A program made the translations under genes and the position numbers. Source: DASTHS01 sp035718085 (GTDB lineage: Bacteria; Actinomycetota; Acidimicrobiia; Acidimicrobiales; Palsa-688). Taken from it: a stretch of 10,644 bases of DNA. Location: NCBI GenBank assembly GCA_035718085.1, contig DASTHS010000101.1, forward strand, positions 1 through 10,644. The letters are read 5' to 3'. The number at the start of each line of letters is the position of its first letter. Positions within the stretch are counted from its first letter, which is position 1. Positions 6,679 through 10,644 of this stretch are shown here, one piece after another. A model generated the notes under the pieces. That model did not search any database. It saw only the letters and a program-made list of their open reading frames with translations, and was not told where the DNA came from.

Positions 6679-9240
6679 TTGGCACCTCCTCCGACCAGCG
6701 GTGACGGCCGCCGCCTCCGCTGGGCCGACCTGACCGCCGACCAGCGATCCGCCGTGCTGCGAGCCAGGGCGGCGGCGTCGGGCGGGGCGCCGGCAGCCCG
6801 ACGGGCCGGTGCCGGTCGGCCGCCGCGCCGTGGCAGCGGGGCCCACGCCGCGGCGCCGGCGGCGACCCGGTCATCAGCGCCCAGGTCATCGGCGTCGCGG
6901 TCGTCGGCGTCGCGGCCGTCGCCCGCGGGCCGGCGGGCGGCACCCGCGGCGAGGAGGTCGGCACCCGCTGCCCCCGGCGACGGCCGGCGCCCGGCCCGGC
7001 GGCGCAGCCGGCTGTGGCGGTGGCGGCGGGTGCTCTTCGGCGCCGGCCTGCTGCTCTTCGGTGCGGTGGCCGTCGCCCTCTACGCCTTCACCCGCGTGGC
7101 GCTCCCGCCGGCGTCACCCCTGGCCCAGACCACCTTCGTCTACGACGCCGGCGGCCACAAGCTCACCAGCTACCAGGTCGAGAACCGCACCGACGTGCCG
7201 CTCTCCGCGGTGCCGGCGGTGGTGTCGGGGGCCGTCATCTCGACCGAGGACCGCCACTTCTACAGCGAGGGCGCCATCAACCCCCTCGACATCCTGCGGG
7301 CGTTCATCTCCGACCTGCGGGGGTCGGGCAGCCTGCAGGGCGGATCGACGATCACCCAGCAGTACGTCAAGCAGGCCTACCTGACGTCGCAGCGCACCCT
7401 CACCCGCAAGGTGAAGGAGGCGGCCATCGCCATCAAGCTGGGCCACGAGCGCTCGAAGGCGCAGATCCTCGACGACTACCTCAACACGATCTACTTCGGT
7501 CGGGAGGCCTACGGGGTGCAGGCGGCGTCGGAGGCCTACTTCGGCAAGCCGGTGGAACGCGACGGCATCGCCGAGGCGTCGCTGCTGGCCGGGCTGATCC
7601 GCGAGCCGGTCGACGCCGACCCCGCCCACGACCCGGCGCTGGCCCGCCGCAACCAGACGGCCACCCTGCGAGCCATGGTGCGCGACCACCGGATCAGCGA
7701 GGCGCAGGCCGAGCAGGTGGAGGCGACGCCGTTCGCCTCCTACGTGCTGCCGCCCAGCGACAAGTCGGCGGTCACCACCCCCGTGCCCCCCGGCGACGAC
7801 TACTTCCTGGCCGCCGTCCGCCAGGAGCTGCTGGCCCGGCTGCCGGCCAGTGAGGTCGACGGCGGCGGCCTGCGGGTCACCACCACCCTCGACCCGACCC
7901 TGCAGGCCGAGGCCTACGACACCGTCTACGGTAGCGGGCCCGACGCGCTGCACCCCTCGAAGGGCGACCCGGCCGGCGCGCTCGTCAGCGTCGACGCCAA
8001 CGGGCAGGTGCGGGCCATGGTGGGCGGCGCCGGCTACGGCGCCGGCTACAGCGGCGACCAGGTGAACCTGGCCGAGGGCGCCGAGGGCGGCGGCAGCGGC
8101 CGCCAGGCGGGGTCGACGTTCAAGGCGTTCATGCTCGCCTACCTGGTGAAGCAGGGCTACTCGGTCGAGTCGGCGTTCCCGGCGCCCCCCCAGCTGGTGG
8201 TGCCGCACGGCAACGCCGACGGCACGGCGTGGCAGGTGTCGAACTTCGAGGGCGAGTCGGGCGGCAACCTGAGCACGCTCGTCGACGCCATGGCCAAGTC
8301 GCTCAACACGGTGTACGCCCAGGTGGTGCTCAAGCTCGGCCCGGCCAACCTCTCGGCCATGGCCGAGTCGCTCGGCATCCCGGCGGCGGAGCTCGGGCCC
8401 CCGGTGCCGGCCGAGGTGCTCGGCACCCCGTCGGTGTCGCCCCTGCAGATGGCCGCCGCCTACGCCACCTTCGCCAACGGCGGCGTGTACACCTCGCCCC
8501 AGCTGATCACCAAGGTCACGACCGCCGACGGCACGCCCGTGCCGTGGCCGGCCCGCACCACCCGCCAGGTGCTGACCCCGGCGCAGGCCGCCCTCGTCAC
8601 CTACGTGCTCCAACAGGTGGTCACCCACGGCACCGGCACGGCGGCCGGCGGCCTGGGCACGCCCGTCGCCGGCAAGACCGGCACCACCGAGAACTCCGCC
8701 AACGCCTGGTTCATCGGCTACACGCCCCGCCTGACCACCGCGGTGTGGATGGGCTTCGTGAGCGGCGAGAAGCCGATGTCCGACCTCCGCCTGACCAGCG
8801 GCCGGTCGTACGTCGGGAGCCACAGCAGCATCCAGGGGGGCGACGTGCCCGCCGACCTGTTCCACACCTACATGGCCCGCGCCCTCAAGAGCGAGGTGCT
8901 CGGTGGGGCGTTCCCGCCGGTGCCGAGCCTCGGCAGCCGGGTGCTCACCCCGCCGCCGGCCTCCACCCTGCAGTTCCCCGAGGGCATGGGGTCGACCACC
9001 ACCACTCCCCGGGCGGCGTCGAGCACCACCACCGGCGGCGCCTCGGCGTCGACCTCGTCGACCTCCGCCACGTCGACCGCCACCAGCACCGCCCGGCCCG
9101 CGGGCTCGACCACCACCCCCACGGTCACGCCGACCACCCGGGCGGCCAGGCCCTCGTCGACGACGGCCACGACCGCCCCGCCCAGCACCGCCGCCCCACC
9201 GACCACCGCAGCCGCCCCCACCACCGCCGGCGCCGGCTGA
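6679..9240 (+). CDS. ponA: Class A penicillin-binding protein (bifunctional transglycosylase/transpeptidase)
   Basis: Polymerises lipid II into glycan strands and cross-links the stem peptides outside the membrane. The 853 residues run: cytoplasmic Ala/Arg/Ser-rich tail (1-116), one membrane segment (about 117-138), GT51 transglycosylase (about 145-330), transpeptidase (about 430-740), and an extracellular Ser/Thr/Ala/Pro tail (770-853). The GT51 has the catalytic Glu in STEDRHFYSEG (E190), GGSTITQQYVK at 221-231 and a YLNTIYFGREAYGVQAA region at 267-283. The transpeptidase has S479-T-F-K482, S541-L-N543 and K666-T-G668, all intact. The usual EDxxFxxH has Glu (E197) in place of His. The start is uncertain: an in-frame TGA at 6670 blocks earlier starts, leaving TTG 6679 or GTG 6754. 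It follows the DUF5318 gene by 58 bases, as in the ponA1 neighbourhood of mycobacteria as I recall it. Confidence 0.95.
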   Translation: MAPPPTSGDGRRLRWADLTADQRSAVLRARAAASGGAPAARRAGAGRPPRRGSGAHAAAPAATRSSAPRSSASRSSASRPSPAGRRAAPAARRSAPAAPGDGRRPARRRSRLWRWRRVLFGAGLLLFGAVAVALYAFTRVALPPASPLAQTTFVYDAGGHKLTSYQVENRTDVPLSAVPAVVSGAVISTEDRHFYSEGAINPLDILRAFISDLRGSGSLQGGSTITQQYVKQAYLTSQRTLTRKVKEAAIAIKLGHERSKAQILDDYLNTIYFGREAYGVQAASEAYFGKPVERDGIAEASLLAGLIREPVDADPAHDPALARRNQTATLRAMVRDHRISEAQAEQVEATPFASYVLPPSDKSAVTTPVPPGDDYFLAAVRQELLARLPASEVDGGGLRVTTTLDPTLQAEAYDTVYGSGPDALHPSKGDPAGALVSVDANGQVRAMVGGAGYGAGYSGDQVNLAEGAEGGGSGRQAGSTFKAFMLAYLVKQGYSVESAFPAPPQLVVPHGNADGTAWQVSNFEGESGGNLSTLVDAMAKSLNTVYAQVVLKLGPANLSAMAESLGIPAAELGPPVPAEVLGTPSVSPLQMAAAYATFANGGVYTSPQLITKVTTADGTPVPWPARTTRQVLTPAQAALVTYVLQQVVTHGTGTAAGGLGTPVAGKTGTTENSANAWFIGYTPRLTTAVWMGFVSGEKPMSDLRLTSGRSYVGSHSSIQGGDVPADLFHTYMARALKSEVLGGAFPPVPSLGSRVLTPPPASTLQFPEGMGSTTTTPRAASSTTTGGASASTSSTSATSTATSTARPAGSTTTPTVTPTTRAARPSSTTATTAPPSTAAPPTTAAAPTTAGAG

Positions 9241-9268
9241 CCGGCTCCTCCCCCCGGGTGGCGGGACC

Positions 9269-9292
9269 CCGGCCCGGCGCCGACCGGGCCGG
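9269..9292. terminator. Bidirectional terminator between the PBP gene and the minus-strand mini-gene
   Basis: CCGGCCCGG at 9269-9277 and CCGGGCCGG at 9284-9292 form a perfect 9-bp stem with a 6-base loop. It lies between two convergent genes, 28 bases after one stop and 10 bases from the other, so it can serve both strands. Confidence 0.65.
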
Positions 9293-9302
9293 CGAGCTCC
9301 TC

Positions 9303-9452
9303 CTACGGCTCGGCCACCTCGTAGGGGTACTGCGTCATGCACGGCACGCACCAGTGCTCGGTCTCTTCGAGCACGTGCTCGGTGGGCTGGTAGTACACCC
9401 GGTGCACCGGCGACAGCTCGTCGTCGTGGGCGCCGCAGTTGTCGCAGGTCAT
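9303..9452 (-). CDS. 49-residue CxxC...CxxC zinc-ribbon-like protein
   Basis: A small minus-strand gene. It encodes 49 residues, beginning MTCDNCGAHDDEL and ending QYPYEVAEP. Two CxxC pairs, C3-C6 and C35-C38, with His/Trp next to the second (EHWCVPC), form a probable single zinc-binding ribbon. The middle (LSPVHRVYYQP) resembles small uncharacterised actinobacterial proteins with a VHRVY core that I recall only loosely. Reality is supported by the regular Cys spacing, a TAGCGT -10 exactly 7 bases before the ATG, a terminator hairpin right after the stop and the absence of any overlapping plus-strand gene. It is the only minus-strand gene here, divergent from panB and convergent with ponA. 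Function unknown; nucleic-acid or protein binding is the usual guess for such ribbons. Confidence 0.8.
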   Translation of the reverse strand: MTCDNCGAHDDELSPVHRVYYQPTEHVLEETEHWCVPCMTQYPYEVAEP

Positions 9453-9458
9453 CGCCGC

Positions 9459-9465
9459 TACGCTA
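9459..9465. promoter_or_regulatory. Shared symmetric -10 for the mini-gene and panB
   Basis: On the minus strand TAGCGT (9465 down to 9460) lies 7 bases before the ATG at 9452, the leaderless pattern. On the plus strand the same bases read TACGCT at 9459-9464, a TANNNT hexamer that would start panB RNA near 9471, giving a leader of about 40 bases with a strong ribosome binding site. A single nearly symmetric heptamer, TACGCTA, may thus drive both genes. Confidence 0.5.
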
Positions 9466-9500
9466 CGGGCACCGCCGGCAGCCGTGGGGCGCTGGACGGC

Positions 9501-9506
9501 AGGAGG
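9501..9506 (+). promoter_or_regulatory. Strong ribosome binding site of panB
   Basis: AGGAGG ends 5 bases before the ATG at 9512. It fixes the start codon, since the open frame itself extends far upstream through the PBP tail and the mini-gene. Confidence 0.85.
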
Positions 9507-9511
9507 TTGGC

Positions 9512-10336
9512 ATGACCACCGTCCCCGAGGTCCGCGCCCGCAAGGGCGGCGACCCGCTCGTCATGGTGACCGCCTACGACGCCCCCGGGGCCCGGGTGGC
9601 CGACGAGGCCGGCGTCGACATGCTGCTCGTCGGCGACTCGGTGGCCATGGTCGTGCTCGGCCACCCCGACACCCTGCACGTCACCGTCGACGACATGGTG
9701 CACCACACCGCGGCGGTGGCCCGGGGTGCCCGCTCGGCGCTCGTCGTCGCCGACCTGCCATGGCTGAGCTACCACACCGGCCGCCGCCAGGCCGTCGAGA
9801 ACGCCGGCCGGCTGGTGCGGGCCGGCGCGTCGGCCGTCAAGCTCGAGGGGGGCGCCAAGCGAGCAGGGGTGATCGAGGCCCTCGTCGACGCCGAGATCCC
9901 CGTGGTCGGCCACATCGGCCTCACGCCCCAGTCGGTCCTGGCCATGGGCGGCTTCAAGGTGCAGGGCAAGGGGGTCGAGGCCGCCCGCACCGTGCTCGAC
10001 GACGCCAAGGCGGTCGTGGCCGCCGGCGTGTTCGCCCTCGTGCTCGAGGGGTTGCCCACCGAAGTGGCACGGCTGGTCACCGACGCCGTCGACGTGCCCA
10101 CCATCGGCATCGGCGCCGGGCCCGGCTGCGACGGCCAGGTGCTGGTCTGGCACGACGTGCTCGGCTTCGGCGGCGGCGACTACGCCGTCGCCCCCAGGTT
10201 CGTGCGCCGCTACGCCGACCTGCGGGCGGCCGCGGTGGCCGGCCTGGCCGCCTACGCGGCCGACGTGCGCTCGGGCGCCTTCCCGGCCGATGCCGAGAGC
10301 TACCACCTGCCCCCCGGGGTCGCCGACCTGCTCTGA
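9512..10336 (+). CDS. panB: 3-methyl-2-oxobutanoate hydroxymethyltransferase
   Basis: Transfers a hydroxymethyl group from 5,10-methylenetetrahydrofolate to 2-oxoisovalerate to give ketopantoate, the first committed step of pantothenate and coenzyme A synthesis; a cytoplasmic, metal-dependent TIM-barrel enzyme. The 274 residues match the usual 260-280. Metal ligands are D42 (LLVGDSVAMV) and D81 (ADLPWLSY), with E112 in VKLEGG; K110 lies in the same strand. The catalytic base corresponds to E179 in VLEGLP. VGHIGLTPQS and TIGIGAGPGCDGQVLVWHD are also family hallmarks. The ATG at 9512 is fixed by AGGAGG and by the N terminus (TVPEVRARKGGDPLVMVTAYD). No panC, panD or panE is adjacent, so the pathway genes are scattered. 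Divergent from the mini-gene and followed by csbD after 78 bases. Confidence 0.97.
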   Translation: MTTVPEVRARKGGDPLVMVTAYDAPGARVADEAGVDMLLVGDSVAMVVLGHPDTLHVTVDDMVHHTAAVARGARSALVVADLPWLSYHTGRRQAVENAGRLVRAGASAVKLEGGAKRAGVIEALVDAEIPVVGHIGLTPQSVLAMGGFKVQGKGVEAARTVLDDAKAVVAAGVFALVLEGLPTEVARLVTDAVDVPTIGIGAGPGCDGQVLVWHDVLGFGGGDYAVAPRFVRRYADLRAAAVAGLAAYAADVRSGAFPADAESYHLPPGVADLL

Positions 10337-10351
10337 GGCCCTGACGCCGGC

Positions 10352-10376
10352 GTTTGGCGACCCCCCGGCGACGGTA
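10352..10376 (+). promoter_or_regulatory. SigB/SigF-like promoter of csbD
   Basis: GTTT at 10352-10355, 16 bases, then CGGTA at 10372-10376. This is one base off the GTTT-N15-17-GGGTA pattern of the general-stress sigma factors (SigB of Bacillus, SigF of mycobacteria). It lies about 40 bases before the ATG of a CsbD-family gene, which in Bacillus belongs to the SigB regulon, so signal and gene agree. The -10 region also overlaps the perfect palindrome GGTACGTACC at 10373-10382, a possible operator. Confidence 0.55.
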
Positions 10377-10414
10377 CGTACCGGAGGACACCCAGCGAGA
10401 GAAGGAGTCAGCCA

Positions 10415-10582
10415 ATGGGCAACATCGATGACGCCAAGGGCCGGGTGAAGGAAGCCGCCGGCGACCTGTCCGGTGACGACAACCTGAAGGCCGAGGGCAA
10501 GGTCGACCAGGCATCCGGCAAGGTCAAGGACGCCGTGGAGGGCGTGCGCGAGAAGGCCGGCGACGTCGTCAACCGCGACTGA
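10415..10582 (+). CDS. csbD: CsbD-family general stress protein
   Basis: A 55-residue, highly charged soluble protein. It is built of the family's short amphipathic repeats: DDAKGRVKEAAGDLSGDDNL is followed by KAEGKVDQASGKVKDAVEG and REKAGDVV. It has no Cys, Trp or Tyr and no signal peptide. CsbD-like proteins accumulate under general stress (SigB-dependent in Bacillus); the molecular role is not known, with hydrophilin-like protection often suggested. The ATG at 10415 has GAAGGAG 7 bases upstream. It has its own stress-type promoter and is probably not co-transcribed with panB. Too short for a standard ORF cut-off, but the family pattern is unmistakable. Confidence 0.93.
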   Translation: MGNIDDAKGRVKEAAGDLSGDDNLKAEGKVDQASGKVKDAVEGVREKAGDVVNRD

Positions 10583-10586
10583 CCCA

Positions 10587-10628
10587 GCGCGCCCGCCGGC
10601 CGTCGCCTGAGCGCGCCGGCCGGCCCGC
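10587..10628 (+). terminator. G/C hairpin after csbD
   Basis: The arm at 10587-10600 pairs with 10615-10628 over 14 positions with two C-C mismatches, around a 14-base loop. It starts 4 bases after the csbD stop. There is no T run. GCCGGC-rich DNA forms such pairings easily, so confidence is modest. Confidence 0.45.
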
Positions 10629-10644
10629 TCGCCGCCTCCCTGCG

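Noticed and set aside
8986..9240. Thr/Ser-codon-rich end of the PBP gene as a DNA tandem repeat
   Set aside because: The codons are repetitive in composition but no fixed-period unit is visible; it is better described as a low-complexity protein tail.
7114..9351. Long minus-strand open frame (about 745 residues) opposite the PBP gene
   Set aside because: The composition is Gly/Arg/Val/His-rich without recognisable motifs, and the opposite strand encodes an intact class A PBP. It also overlaps part of the mini-gene.
9512..9514. PanB as a C-terminal fusion of a longer upstream frame from 8903
   Set aside because: The upstream part is an out-of-frame reading of the PBP tail and mini-gene; a strong AGGAGG sets the panB start at 9512.

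Overview
The window is chromosomal DNA of very high GC content, with strong G/C bias at third codon positions and frequent GTG starts. The gene set points to a free-living actinobacterium, and the style (leaderless GTG genes, an actinobacterial-type ino1, a lone PilT ATPase, a DUF5318 protein next to a PonA-type PBP) suggests the class Acidimicrobiia. That class assignment is inference from gene content, not a phylogenetic result.

Layout, left to right: (1) 1-788, the 3' part of a class II histone-deacetylase-like amidohydrolase, closed by a strong G/C hairpin. (2) 894-1979, a PilT-type retraction ATPase standing alone. (3) 2026-3408, a CCA tRNA nucleotidyltransferase with HD domain. (4) 3409-3619, a 211-bp non-coding stretch with a duplicated stop-codon region, four 8-bp tandem repeats, a perfect 10-bp hairpin and two tandem palindromes lying on the next promoter. 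(5) 3620-5430, a PadR-type regulator overlapping (ATGA) an inositol-3-phosphate synthase. (6) 5515-6180, a class I SAM-dependent methyltransferase. (7) 6201-6620, a DUF5318 zinc-ribbon-like protein. (8) 6679-9240, a bifunctional class A penicillin-binding protein. (9) 9303-9452 on the minus strand, a 49-residue CxxC...CxxC protein. (10) 9512-10336, panB. (11) 10415-10582, a CsbD-family stress protein.

Most genes are housekeeping: tRNA 3'-end maturation, inositol phosphate synthesis, peptidoglycan synthesis and pantothenate synthesis. The block padR-ino1-DUF5318-ponA resembles, from memory, the Mycobacterium tuberculosis region Rv0046c-Rv0050, so it is probably an old actinobacterial gene neighbourhood, here carrying a methyltransferase between ino1 and the DUF5318 gene.

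The most informative signals are regulatory. Five genes have a TAGNNT-like -10 hexamer placed 6-7 bases before the start codon, as expected for leaderless transcripts. The genes with good Shine-Dalgarno sequences (ino1, panB, csbD) lack this arrangement. The minus-strand mini-gene and panB appear to share a symmetric -10 element (bidirectional promoter). csbD has a SigB/SigF-like promoter. I found no transposon, phage, CRISPR, tRNA or rRNA gene, defence system or secondary-metabolite cluster, and I do not claim an entirely new system here.
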